From Loxodes magnus (taxonomy: Eukaryota; Ciliophora; Karyorelictea; Loxodida; Loxodidae): DNA of 64,000 bases. Shown here in pieces: positions 36,008 to 47,790 of the stretch. Location: the NCBI GenBank assembly GCA_946699065.1, contig CAMPDV010000098.1, positions 248,001-312,000 on the forward strand, written 5' to 3'. The translations under genes and the position numbers were made by a program. The notes below the pieces were generated by a model that searched no databases, was not told the origin of the DNA, and saw only the letters and a program-made list of their open reading frames with translations. The first letter of the stretch is position 1. Every line of letters starts with the position of its first letter.

Positions 36008-37868
36008 TTTATTTTATTTCATACAGAAAAATTCCTTTTTTTAATAATCTTAGTAAGGTATTAAGCATTATTAATACTTATAAATGTGATAGGGTTTAGT
36101 ATAATCATGTCATTTGCATAAATAATGAAATAATATTAGACCTTTTACTAGGTTTTTTGAGTAAGCTATGCTAAATTTATGTTGCGCTTATAAAGAGAAA
36201 GATATAAAGGTACTAAATGATGAAGAGATATATATGTAATTTGCAGGTAGAATTTAAGTAATTTCCTAGTTTATGTTAATTAAACTTAGAGTTAGTTGCT
36301 TTACTTAAAATAATGTATGTAATTAGATAAAAAACTTACTAACTTAATATTATCAAATACCTCCAAAAAAATTAAATAGGTATCGATGCTACTTTTAGTT
36401 AAAAATCTATTAGATAAGTAATTTTAGAGGTTAATTGTATAAAAATTATTATCCTTCCTTTGTTACTAATATAAAGAAGAGAAAGGTATTATTTTATTAA
36501 AATAAATCACCAGTTAAAAAAATAAATTTTGAAGAAACAAAAGTAAAAGTAAGAAATGATGAAAAAGACGCTGAAAATTTAATATACTTTTTGATTTCTT
36601 GATTTTTGTTTTTAAAGTGAAACAAAGAATCTGTTTATCTAGTCAAATTTGTTTTTGCGAAAAAAATTTCAGAAATGAATAAAGCTTCTTCAATAGAATG
36701 ATACAACCTTACTTTCTCTAAAAGAGTTTAAATATGACTTTATAATATTAAGTAAAAAACTAAATATCCAATTAGATTTTTTTAACTTTAAAGCAGTAAT
36801 GAAAAGATATTTGAATGTGATAAAGCGAGATTAAAAAATATAAGGTTAGTTTCTTTAAAATTCTGCTAGCAAAGACTTAATAAAAGCGATTTCATAAACT
36901 AAGTAGATTTTAATATTTTAAATATATTTAATTCTATGACGATTAATAAATCTGCTTATATAAAGAAAATAATTAAAGGTAATTTAGTTTTATTTTAGCT
37001 CGTTTATTTTTTATAATGAGACATATTATTTGCAAAATTAAGAAGCAAAACTATTCCTTTCAATCAATATTAAAATAATAATAATGACTTATTTAAGGTT
37101 TAAACATACCAGCACTTACCAAGTAGAAATATACAGCAAGATATTTGTTAAATATTGTAAATTAAAATCTTTTTTTAGAGTAAAAGTAAGTTAAAAATTT
37201 GAGCCCCTGTAAATCTAACATTAATCTAGCTTACAACTAAAAATAAGTTTTAATAATGTTCAACTAAACTCGTTAGCTTCAAATTGGTTTTTTAATCACT
37301 AAACTGAATTTCTATATTTTGATGCTTAATTTTATAATCTATAACGATAGCAAAAGAAAAGATGAAAACTTGATAAAGTTGAAATGCAGCTAGTAAATTT
37401 AAGAGAATTCTAAACTTAAAATTTAATTATTTTTAATTGAAAGTTAACATTGCAAAGAATAAACAACCTGTCTTATCTAAAAAGAATACTCTAGCTTTTA
37501 AAATAACATACATTTATACTATTCTTTTCTTTCTAAAAGAACTATCTATAACTGGTAAGATACAAAAGCATAAATATATGACTAAAAAACAGGAAGATAC
37601 ACTATAAATTTAGATTAAAGATAAATTTATTAAAAACACAAGAGTAAAACATTTAAAATATTAATGGTATTTCTTATGAAAAGAAGGATAAGTATTTTAT
37701 CCAAAAATTTTAGGGATTTGAAGAATTAAATTAAGTAAAATAACTTGAATTATCTATTTTAATATAAGCCTAGCTGTATAAAAGTGTTTAATTAAGTAAT
37801 AACGTTCTGATTCATCCTCATAGTTAACTTATTGAATTTTTCAAAAGAATTATATATAAATATATAAA
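36008..37868. other. Unresolved region, possibly coding on the plus strand
   Basis: In the plus frame starting at positions 1 mod 3, UGA is scarce between ~36480 and 37860 and the translation is Leu/Lys-rich and helical. It is not in phase with the better-supported frame at 37869. It may be an upstream part of that gene joined by introns, or chance openness. Confidence 0.25.
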
Positions 37869-38906
37869 ATGGATTTTCAGCATATGATATCAATAAATTC
37901 TAAAATATGCAATAAGAAAATTAATTACTATTTGTTCAACTATCTCACTTAAATAACAAATTAAATACCTACTAGTTAACATGGCTATGATAAAAAAGAG
38001 AATAGTAAACTCAAGACTGAAATTACTAATCATCCTTAATTTTAAGAGGTTTACTTGCTATTTTTGTAGACAGAATAGAAGTTAAACCAATTTGCTGAGA
38101 TTACTGTGAGCTTTTTTTAAAAAATTCTTTCTCTTTAAGATCCTTCAGATATAAAGTCAATAAAAGAAAGTGGAGAAAATAGAAGTTCTAAAGGCTGGTA
38201 TTGTAAAATCTTTGACATTAAGAAATATGACAATATGGAAATTATGAAATAAACAAAGGATGAGAATTAAAAAAATATATGGAATAAACTAAGTAAATTG
38301 TAAGATATTCTAGAGAGTAATGTTTATAGACTTAAGATAATTTACTGAAAAAAATAATAGATGAAATGTGAAGAAATCAAAGAATTTAAACTCTAAATCA
38401 GCTTGGCAATAAAATGACCATAGCCAAATACCTATAATAAAGTCAGAAGAAAAGAGTAGCAGCCAATATGAAATCATAAAACATAGGACAGAGAAAGACT
38501 ACGAAGATTTCTACTTGATTACTTTATTTCTAAATTTGTAAGTTTTAAAACAGTGATAAACCTATTAAAGGTGGAATAACTATAATAATTCTTTTCATAA
38601 AAATATTAATTATCTTCTTTTTATTATTTATTTATTTATTTGGAAAGATAATTAAAAAAAACACAATTAAAGAAGTTAAATTGTAAAAGTTTTGAATTAA
38701 TTTTAGTAAAAAAAGACATATTCATTATAGCAGAGTATAGTTTCGAAAAAGTATTGAAAATCATTATTATATCTACAATAAAATTTCTTAAAAATAGTAA
38801 ATTTAGAGATATAGAAGCAATTATTTTTATATTAGTATCTTTTTAATTCTCATATCATAATTTATTAATTAATATATTAAGATCAGTTAAAGTTACTAAA
38901 AATTGA
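37869..38906 (+). CDS. Hypothetical helical protein
   Basis: ATG to UGA (38904-38906), 346 codons with three internal UGA; the first, at 38346-38348, could instead be the stop (159 aa). The segment at 38000-38340 is the most protein-like: FLQTEQKLNQFAEITVSFF, SGENRSSKGWYCKIFDIKK, QNIWNKLSKLQDILE-type helices. No family was recognised. A strong stem-loop lies ~50 nt after the final UGA. Confidence 0.4.
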
Positions 38907-40734
38907 TAGATTTTAATATTAATAAGAAAAATAATCGTTGGAGTATATGAATTGCTGAAAGGGTTAACGATGAATGTCCTTTAACCCTTATAATTCCTAT
39001 ATTTTTCGATTTTTATTTCAAAAATCGTAAATTATAATACTGTTTCTAACTTTTTATAACAGCGCCTAGTTTTTTTGAGTGAATATTATTTAAATTTATA
39101 ATAATTAATTCTTTGTTGCAAGATAGCTCGAATAATAATCTATTTAAGTTCAAAATTTATTTTTTAATTTATTTACAATAAATTAAGAGTTTGGATCCTG
39201 TTATTTCAATAAAATTGCACCAGATAAAATTACAAACATTTTTAGAAGTTTTTTAAATCTAAAATTTTTTATCAAACTACAATCAATAAAAATTAATAAA
39301 AACTATTAAGCTTTTCTGAGATACACTTTTCATGTTGCAATTTTTTCTTATCTTTTTCCTTCAAAAGCAAATTTCGAATTTAAAAAGTGAATAAATTTTA
39401 ATGTCACTCGTGATAATAATAAAAAAGAAATAATATATTATAATAAACAGATTATTTAAAGTTAAAAGGTTTGGTTTATGTTTTATTTAAGTTAAAGTAT
39501 GAATAATTATATTATATTTATAAAATTTTACTTATAAATTAGATTGCTTAGAACATATAAAATTTATAAAAAGCAAGGTTATTCAAAACTTCTTGTTTTA
39601 CTTATAAGAAAATAAATAAGATTATGATTAATAAAAGTGTGACTAAAAGCAATAAATTAAATCGCATCTGAAACACTCAAAAAATAAAAAATATATTTTT
39701 GCTATAAGAAAATATTTAAAATTTATTGTTTTTAGCAGTTTTATTTTTTAATAAAACATGATTTTATCATTCCTTTATTTTCTTTAGTAGAATCATTTAT
39801 CGAATTAATTAAAAAAGGGCATTTTTTTACTTAATTTATTTTAAATTTACAGTAATACCTGCTTATTTATTTACAATATTTACAAAATTTACTTATTTAT
39901 ATAATTATAACATTTTTGCTTATATCATTTATTTTATACTTGTATTTAATTTCTAGCTTCATCATTTAAAATCTTCCTTTATAAAAGATAATATTTTTTC
40001 ACTTATTTAATAATTTTTATAGAATAAATTAATTATAACTGTTGTTCTTGCATATATTTATAGCTAATGTTTATTCAAAGAATAATATCCTATTAACGTT
40101 ATCTAGTTCATATATGATCACTTTATACTAAATTTTTAAAGTTTATCACAATTTTATTTTAAAGTTTCCTCTTAGTTAAATATACAAAATTATATTATAT
40201 TATTAATTTTTTATGCCATTGTGCATACTTTATGCTATCTATATTTATTTTTCAATATCACAACTTCAAGTTTATTATTCCTTTTTATTTAATTTATTTA
40301 AGTATCGTAAATAAATAGGAGAATTCTTAATTATTATTTAGCATCTCAATTTTTAATTAAAAATTTTAATATCAAACTAAGAATTTTAATTTAATCCTCA
40401 TAAAAGAAAATTAATTTACACTATTTAGACATATATATTAGCATATCATTTTAACTTTCTTAAAATTAAACTTTTTGATCCTATCAAGAATCATATACAT
40501 AAAAATAGTATATGAAAGATATTAAACTGAGATTCTTATAATTTTTAAATAGAATATAGAAATAAACAGTCCTTCACATTATCATGCTTTATTTTTATAA
40601 TGCTATCAAAGCTGAAATTTACTATAAGTTATAATAAAATTATAACTTATAATAAAGAAAAATAATAGGAGTGAAGAGAATTAAAATATTATAATTAGTA
40701 TTTAAAATAAAGTTTTAAGAAATGAATAAGATTA
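38907..40734. other. Intergenic AT-rich region with one stem-loop
   Basis: Apart from the stem-loop at 38959-38989, nothing is recognised in this stretch. Confidence 0.4.
38959..38989 (+). terminator. Stem-loop AAGGGTTAA ... TTAACCCTT downstream of a hypothetical gene
   Basis: Perfect 9-bp inverted repeat with a 13-nt loop, ~50 nt past a UGA. It could be a 3'-end or RNA-structure signal. 'Terminator' is used only for position; no mechanism is implied. Confidence 0.3.
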
Positions 40735-41050
40735 TAGAGCAAGTAGCACCTCAATAGCGTGCGGTTATTCAATTAAGATTTTCAAACTTAAAAAATTCTT
40801 TGTTGAAGTTTTCCACCTTGTTAGCATTATTCCTTGTGAGACTTGTCTTCTATAGGGCAGTAATCGGAACGCTCTCTAAAGGATTTTAGTATCTGGCATT
40901 TTTCATCATTAACGCTATTTTATGCCTCTTTAGTCTTGCCTTCTCTTGACTCCTACCAGTATTTTGTTCGGTACTTAGCCCATGGATATTTCCTGGTAGC
41001 AGATCTTAAATCAATGTTAGTTGGAAGATTGCTTTTCTCTATTTATTTTT
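40735..41050 (-). repeat. Family C element, copy C2
   Basis: On the minus strand it starts AAATAAATAGAGAAAAG, as copy C1 does (AAATAAATAGAGAGGAG), and ends with GCAC/GTGC, TAC and CTCTATAATCT. Conserved peptide blocks shared with C1 include SDYCPIEDK (SDRCLIEDK in C1) and, in another frame, LPYRRQ. At the site of the C1 Cys pair (KECQHCGK), C2 reads KEQCQQGGK, so the knuckle is damaged. Frames shift along the element. It is higher in GC than its surroundings and lies head-to-head with unrelated DNA. Confidence 0.6.
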
Positions 41051-41681
41051 ATATAATATAATATTTAACTTTGCATTTCATTTTGATTTTAAGTTAGGCA
41101 AATTCTGAAAATAATTCATATATAATCATAAACATACCATTAAAAAAAAGTAGATAAATCCTTTATCTTTTAATATTAATTACTAAAAATAATAGCTACT
41201 ATTAATTAACTCTTTCTTTAGTTTTATTATATATATAGATTAATAAAATGCTTTTTAATGCTATATATAACTTATTAGCTAATCTAGATTTCTAATTTAA
41301 TGCTTTTAACTATCAATATTAGTATTTAAACTTATGCTCAAAAAGTAAATTTTTATTTTACTTCCTTGTATTATAATGTACCTAGAAATTTGTTTCTTAG
41401 ATAATAAAAAAATGCAACCTAAAAGAGTATAAAAGATGGAAAAATTTTACGTTTTAAAAAATTCTATTATTTATAGTAAAAAAAATTAAAACAAGAAAGT
41501 GAGATATTATCAATGAAGAAAGGGATAGATTCTATAAAAATATCAAAAGTAGAAAAAATGTATAAAGTAAATTAAAAAATATTACTCAATATTATTTTGA
41601 AAAATTTATGATATAGATGAACTCAAAGTATGCAAAAATAGTAGTAAAAATATTAAAAAAATTAATAATTTTTCTTTAGAG
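41051..41681. other. Intergenic region
   Basis: AT-rich sequence downstream of the RING-Kelch gene. Nothing recognised. Confidence 0.35.
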
Positions 41682-43027
41682 TCAGACTTTTTGCCATTTA
41701 CCAAACTCTGCATCAAATACTTGCAAAAGGGTTATTTTATCTGAGAAGCCATTAGTTTCAGTGCTGTACATATATACATTTTAATTCACTGTTACTCCGT
41801 TATATCAAAATGAATAAAAACTTTATTCTAATTATTTATACTTACCTAGTTGGTCATTAACTTCCTATTCTTACTATTTCCTTACCGTCACACAAATATG
41901 TTCCATCCAAATCTATAGATTTTTATTTTTAAAATACCTGGTCTATTACTTCATACTAACATTCCCTCTTTCACATATATACTACATGATGACATTAAAC
42001 TTGAATTTTTTGGTAGTTTCAACCACTCATTTTAATATCAATTATCTTAAATAGTATCATATCACGATATCTAATTCAATGGATGTTAGTCCTATGATTA
42101 TCATCAAGCCATTATTCAACTAGCTCTTCTTACTCCTCCTCCACCATAAGTCCATACTCTATCATTCAGCTCACTTACTCCACTTTGCCATAATTTGTAC
42201 GGATGCTAACTCAACATTTTTTATTCATTTGACGTTATGTCATAATATTCACATTAGCTCATTTAGTACCATTTACCACTTCACTCACTAAAATAATCTC
42301 CTCCTATTATCCAAATTCGCCTATAATTACCACTTCCAATTGTTGGTAAATATCTCTAGCATTTCATATCTTATTGCTTTTGTACGCTATTCTCATAAAT
42401 TTTAGTTAGCTTTGAATAGTGAACATTGCTATTATCCCCTCCTGCTAATATCAGAATCTAGTCTGATGTTTAATAAGAAAATGTATGACTTTAATATATC
42501 GAAACTAAGTTAGAAATTATTATTTCTTAAGAAGATTAGTTTGAGGGTTTGCTTGAAAGTTGTTTATTAAAAACAAATTATTATTGAATAGGTATTTATC
42601 TGACTTAGATTACATTTGCATTTTATTTTATTCTTTTATAAAAAAGAATTTGCTACGAATTGTATTTTCTATTGATTTAGTCTTATTACTTTTAGTAAAT
42701 TATAATATCGTTTTCACTTTCTGTTTTGCTGTTCTATGTTTCTTGCATTTTAATTTACTTTTCTTATGATTCATACTAGTTAAGTTTTAATTTTTATTGG
42801 GTTTCTTCTTATTTGCAAGACTAATTTATTAATGTAAAAACTATTTCCAGATTTTCAATCTGCTACTCTGTGATTATGTTATCGATTTCGCATTATAATA
42901 TTTTCATATTTTTCAGCTTTAATTTCAGACATGACTCACATTTTGTGCAACCGCAAGCTAGTTTTCTTGGTAGATGTTTATCCGAATTGAATTACTCTTG
43001 GCATATCTAGCATGTGCGTGATTACAT
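41682..43027 (-). CDS. RING-finger/Kelch-repeat protein
   Basis: 431 aa after removal of two 25-nt introns; without them the frame breaks twice. N-terminus (residues 6-35): RING-like CQICQEQF, HLPRKLACGCTKCESCLK, with Cys where the first His of a C3HC4 RING (CGHT) is expected. The last Cys pair is not evident, so E3 activity is uncertain. Residues ~40-165 are Gln/Lys-rich linker and coiled coil. From ~170 the Kelch blades begin: LILAGGDNS, RRIWIIGGDYFSEW, RVWTYGGGGVRR, VYMYSTETNGFSDK, LLQVFDAEFGKWQKV. The combination suggests a substrate-recognition or scaffold protein of the ubiquitin system (inference). Many Trp codons are UGA, including those in YFSEW and in consecutive blade-end positions. 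It is not closely related to the three other Kelch genes in the window. Confidence 0.82.
41820..41844 (-). other. 25-nt intron 2 of the RING-Kelch gene
   Basis: On the minus strand begins GTAAGTATAAAT and ends ATAAAG. Removal joins GSQWPTS to FYSFWYNGVTVNQ in one frame leading to the Kelch blade VYMYSTE. An internal AG at 18 nt gives the wrong frame. Confidence 0.75.
41913..41937 (-). other. 25-nt intron 1 of the RING-Kelch gene
   Basis: On the minus strand begins GTATTTTAAAAA and ends CTATAG. Removal joins WSNRP to DLDGTYLCDGKEIVRIG, restoring a continuous Kelch reading frame. Confidence 0.8.
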
Positions 43028-43386
43028 ATTAAATGTATTATAATTTAAGAATAATCTAGTAAACTTTAATTATTGTAAAGCATTCTTTAAATTAATTTAA
43101 TTATATCTATATCTAACTCATTTAATATATATCTAGATAACCATTTATTATAGGCAATGTTATTAAAATGCTTAGTGAAATTGTTTCTTAGATTTCACTT
43201 AAAAACATCAGATTTTTATAAGTTTAAATGTGTTTTGCTATTCATAAACGACATTTTATATCCATTTTAAGAGAAATTTAAGACAAAATTCCCTTATTTT
43301 TTTATTTTAAATAAAATATAAGAAATAGGTAAATATAGAGCTATCTTTATAAATCTACATTTATATTTATTTATCTAGCTTATTCT

Positions 43387-43755
43387 TCATATTTTGCTAT
43401 ACTATTTTTTTAAGTATTTTACTTTAATTTTTATGGTTATTAGGTTAAATTCTTAATATACTATCTTTAAATTTTATTATTTACATTAAAATAAATTTAC
43501 TTTGTCACTTAAATAAAGGGGGAAAGTTTGCTGCTTCTATAGATAAAATAACATGCCCTTTTCAGAGATTTTAATCCCTCTCTTAACTAACTAATAAATT
43601 ATATCCTCATAAATTATTGAAAATATTAGGAAATCTATTTTTTTACGAACTCTTAAACTTGAATCTTTTAATTTTTTGAACTTACTTCTATGAAATTCTC
43701 CTTCATGATATATTATCTTGGTATTTCGCTTCGCAATTTATCTTTTTTCACTCAT
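43387..43755 (-). CDS. Hypothetical 122-aa basic protein
   Basis: ATG to UGA (43387-43389). The first ~85 residues are convincing: MSEKRQIAKRNTKIIYHEGE, SLRVRKKIDFLIFSIIYED, KRGIKISEKGMLFYLQ, PLYLSDK. A basic N-tail followed by amphipathic helices is compatible with a small DNA- or chromatin-associated protein, but no family can be named. It contains no internal UGA. It lies ~360 bp upstream of the RING-Kelch start on the same strand and just before the family B copy on the other strand. Confidence 0.5.
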
Positions 43756-43949
43756 GATTGAATTTCTGCTATTATTGATTAAATGTTGGAAAGATTAACA
43801 GTAATATCTCTGCTTTTTATGAGATCTCATTTACATTATGATCAGCTACTTTTGCTTCTCCTTAACTGCTTCGAGCTTACTGTTTACCTATTTTAATTTA
43901 CTAAGACACTTCATTTTACTTCAGCATCATACCTGGTTCTATTTATTAT

Positions 43950-44800
43950 ATATATAAAATGGATTAGATAAAAAAATCGATTAATTTCCTCATCTCTCAA
44001 AGAATTAACTCAGAAAATTAAGAAGAAAAATGATAAAAGAGATGCAGAAAATTTAGCAGCAACAAGAGAAATCAAATTCTTTATCTGAAGGTGAAGTTAT
44101 AATCGGAAATATTAAGATATAGGAACCTAAAAAAAACCAGATCAAAAAATTTAAAGTCGTTAAGATAAAATGAAAAAAACTATTCCAAAAGGGCGAAGAA
44201 ACAATATAAATTAATAGAAAAATAATAAGAGAATTAATGAACAATATTGACAACTTAAATTTTGAGTTATTAATACTACGTCGTCAGTTAATCTAAAATA
44301 ACTTAGTAAAAGAATAAAAAATTCTATGATTAATCACAATATATAGTAGTCAATAATAAAACATGATTATAGAAGCAGTTTAAATTAATATAATGACTAA
44401 GAAAAGAATCAAAAAGAAAAAAATGATATAAACTTGGAATGCAGAATAGAGAAATTGAAACGAAAAGTTTTTTAGAAAAAATTTAAGAAAAATAGATTAA
44501 AAGCTGTGATATTGCAAGGCCAACAACCATTTATTGCAACAATGTAGAGCTCAAAAAATATTTAAAATAAAAAAGCACTTAAGAACATGAAGAATAACTG
44601 TGAATAACTGAAAATGGAGTTTAAAAAAATAAATTTTTATCAAGAACTTAGGGAAATTATTAGTGGTAGCCTATCACATATATAGAAAATAGTGGTATTC
44701 ATCCACGGTAAAAAAATGGCAGCAAATACCAGGTTGAAAGCCCATAGAGAAACTAAAACTTTAACAATTAAGTATCTTATTATTATAAAAAACATCTTCT
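43950..44800 (+). mobile_element. Family B element, copy B1
   Basis: Collinear with copies B2 and B3. Shared protein blocks in order: SEGEVIIGNIKIQEP; EETIQINRKIIRELMNNID with LRRQLIQNNLV; a damaged CCHC knuckle (WYCKANNHLLQQC, first Cys lost); and SGIHPRQKNGSKYQVE near the 3' end. Frames shift between blocks, so this copy is probably dead. The 3' end TTAAGTATCTTATTATTATAAAA matches the B2 end. No clear target-site duplication was found, consistent with an older insertion. Confidence 0.65.
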
Positions 44801-44867
44801 TCAAAGAATAAGTAACCTTAATCATGAATTACTAAAATTAAATATAAAGAATATTCTCGGAGAACCA

Positions 44868-44913
44868 GGTCCTAAAAACTTAAGTCTCAGAATTAAGAAA
44901 AAAATTTAGGACC
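44868..44913. repeat. Inverted repeat GGTCCTAAA ... TTTAGGACC
   Basis: Perfect 9-bp inverted repeat with a ~28-nt spacer, just after copy B1. It could be a hairpin in RNA or a small transposon footprint. No flanking duplication noted. Confidence 0.3.
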
Positions 44914-46157
44914 CTGCTACAAATCACAGTAAAGATTCGACAAGAAAATAACTAATTTAAAAAAAATCACAAGCAAATCAGAAACATAAGAAGTAATTTT
45001 CAGCTAAAATAATCAGAAGAAAGACTTAATTAATTTTTTTATAAACAGAATCAATAATCTGAAAAATTAAAGCAATGGAGACCCTATAGATATTGAGAAA
45101 GATTAGAAACCTGACTATATCTACAGGCAGAGAAGTTTATTAAAATGTTGATTAACAAGAGGAAGGAAAGAAAAGCTGGTATGACAATTTTAATAGTTTA
45201 ACATAAAGACAAGATTAGAGGAAAAAATATTTTGGCGAAAACTAGCCTAAATATATTGCACGTGAGAATTTAAAATTTACAGAAAAAAATTACGCTAAGA
45301 AAATAATTATATAAATTAATAACTGAAGCGAATAGCATAATAATGAAAAAATGCTTGAAGGAGCTACAGGAGCGTAGAAATAAAAGAAGAAGATGATTGA
45401 AACGCAGAGTAAAACGAAGACTGAGGTGAAGAAAAAGAAGAATAATATATATGAGCAACTTCTAAGTAAGCAGCAGAATTTAATTAAAAAATACAAATGA
45501 ACTTAAAAGTAATTAGTCTATTAAAGGAAGAACATTATAATGAATTATTATTAATATTATGAATATTCTGCAGACTATAACTTCTTCGATAAATATTCAT
45601 TTTTTTCTTTGCTAAATCAATCATTTTAAATGTTTAGAAAGATTTATTTATATTTCCTGATTCATTAATCTGAATTAAATGTTTTAACTATTCTGAAAAT
45701 AATTTAATTCTACTGTTTTAATATTTTAACTCTTTTTTAAAGTTTCACAGCTTTTATAAGTTACTTTATAAGTGCAAATCCAACATTTTATCGGCTTTTT
45801 GATATCTTTAAATTACTGCATTCCATAATGTGCTTTAACGAGGTTTAGAAGCTAAAAATAAAAATTCCATTTTTTTATTTCAGAAGACTAAATTTGTTAT
45901 TCCATTATTTTCTAGAATATAAAGAAATTGATCAAAGATTTTTCCTAAATAAGTTAAATTTAACAAGTAATCTACAACTATGATATAAGGAATATAAAAT
46001 TATAATATTATAAAAGGAGCATATATCTAAAGATTAAATAATAGAGTATTTATTTAGCTCTAAAATAAACTCAAAATATTTCTTGTTAGATATAAAAATC
46101 TGTCTTAAAATTAGCCCTTTAAGTATATTTTAAGATACTTAGATTGATTTAAGTAAC
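44914..46157. other. Region with Lys-rich coding-like fragments, no firm gene
   Basis: Between ~44,900 and 45,500 (+) GC content rises and several frames read as Lys/Glu-rich peptides (for example EKMLEGATGAQKQKKKMIE), but the frames interleave and none has an acceptable start and end. After 45,550 only AT-rich sequence is seen. Confidence 0.3.
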
Positions 46158-46170
46158 TAGCATATTTAAA
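46158..46170. repeat. 13-bp target-site duplication of B2 (3' side of element)
   Basis: TAGCATATTTAAA, identical to 46995-47007. It immediately follows the A-rich 3' end of the element on the minus strand. Confidence 0.8.
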
Positions 46171-46994
46171 TTTTATAAATAATAATATACTTAAAAGTTA
46201 AGAGTTTAACTTCCTCTGGGATTTCAACCAGGTATCAGCTGCTATTTTTTACGTGGATGAATATCACGACTTTTTTATATGCGGTAGGTTACTACTATTA
46301 ACTAGCTTCTTTTTTTGATAAAATTTTCTACCTATAGATTCCATTTTCCGTTATTCAGAGCTTATTTAAACTTCTTCATATTCTCCGTTCTTCTCTTATC
46401 CTTAGTTGTTTTCAGGCTCATCATTGTAGTAAAAATGGTAGGCTAAATTGCAGTAGTAACAGTTTTGATGAGTTTTTTCTAACTTTGCTTCTAAAAAACT
46501 TTTTTTCCAATTTTTCTATTCGATTTTGTAAATTTATATAAGTTTTTTCTTCTTATTACTTTTCTTAACCAATTAATATAATTATGTCTTTTTCTATAGC
46601 CATATTTTGTTATGGAATAACTATCGATTGTGATTATTCATAAAGTTATTGCTTTGTTACTAAGTTATTTTAGATTAATTGACGACGTAGTACTAATAAC
46701 TCATTATTTAAGTCGTCAATATTGCTCATTTATTTTATGATTTTTTCCCTAAAATTTAGATTGTTTCTTCATACTTTCAGATTACATTTACATTAGATCT
46801 AATTTATTTTATAATTTTTAGTCAATTTCATTTTAAGGTTTCTCTATCTTTGCAATTCCAATCATAACTTTACCTTCTGATGAGGAACTCGATTCCTCTT
46901 GTTGTTATTGTTTTTCTCTATTCCTTTTGCTGCTTTTTTTCTTAAGTTTCTAATTTAATTCTTTTAGAGACGGAAAGATTATTCCATTTTATTT
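46171..46994 (-). mobile_element. Family B element, copy B2, retroposed
   Basis: 824 bp between identical 13-bp direct repeats, with a 3' end TATTATTTATAAAA. Coding blocks on the minus strand: EESSSSSEGKVMIGI then AKIEKP; MSNIDDLNNELLVLRRQLI with QNNLVTKQQ; a coiled segment RIEKLEKKFF; the knuckle NCYYCNLAYHFYYND (CX2CX4H, last Cys replaced); and, after a frame change, IHPR ... YLVEIPEEVKL. Direct repeats plus an A-rich tail are the hallmark of LINE-type target-primed reverse transcription. No reverse transcriptase or integrase is encoded, so movement would need machinery in trans. Confidence 0.75.
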
Positions 46995-47007
46995 TAGCAT
47001 ATTTAAA
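46995..47007. repeat. 13-bp target-site duplication of B2 (5' side of element)
   Basis: TAGCATATTTAAA, identical to 46158-46170. The element's 5' end on the minus strand (AAATAAAATGGAATAATC) begins directly inside it. Confidence 0.8.
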
Positions 47008-47790
47008 GATATTATAATAAACCAAATAATTTAAAGTGAATTAACAATTATAAAACATAAGAACTGAGACTATTTGAATGTATATGAAGTATAAATTTTT
47101 ACTTAGTGAAATGCGAATAATTTAAGATAGGCTAAGTAATTTCTCTTTTATTCTCTAAGTTATTTATTATTTTAATGTAATCAATTTCAGTATATACAAT
47201 ATTTATTTAATAGGAGAACTTTAAAAAGCATAAGATAGAAATCGTAATAGCTTATATATTTCCTATCTATTCAATAGTAGATTTAATTCATATAAATTAT
47301 ATTTATCTGGGAAATCTTTAAGTTGATTCACTATTTTATTTTGATTGATAATATCTGTAGAAGAAAGGTTTTTAATTTCTTAACTAAATTTAGAATGTTA
47401 ATATATATAATTTATATTTATAGCTAAGTTAAATTATTTCATTTTCTATAAATCATATAATCTAACAAAGAAGTGATTTCGTAAATTATCTAATAAGACA
47501 TATCATATTGCTTTATTTTTATATTTTAAGACTTTAAGTATTTAAAGTTACATTGGAGAGTAAAGATTTAGGAATATACACTTTATCATATTTTTTTATC
47601 TTTATACTATATAATAATACCTTGTAAATGTTCAATTAATTATAAATAGTCTATATGAGAAAGAAATATACTAAAGCAAAGGAAAAAGGGAAAAATAAAT
47701 TAGACAATATATATTTATTTGGTGATATTGAAAATTGTATTTTCTTTAAGCTGGCTTTTAGCTTAGCATTTGAGAAATATCAAGAATGAA
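47008..47790. other. Intergenic AT-rich region
   Basis: No gene or repeat recognised in this stretch. Confidence 0.4.

Noticed and set aside
36480..37860. Long plus-strand gene upstream of 37869
   Set aside because: UGA is somewhat scarce, but the frame is out of phase with the better-supported downstream frame and no start or domain was found. Recorded as unresolved.
42560..42769. 69-codon plus-strand hydrophobic ORF
   Set aside because: Antisense to the linker of the RING-Kelch gene.
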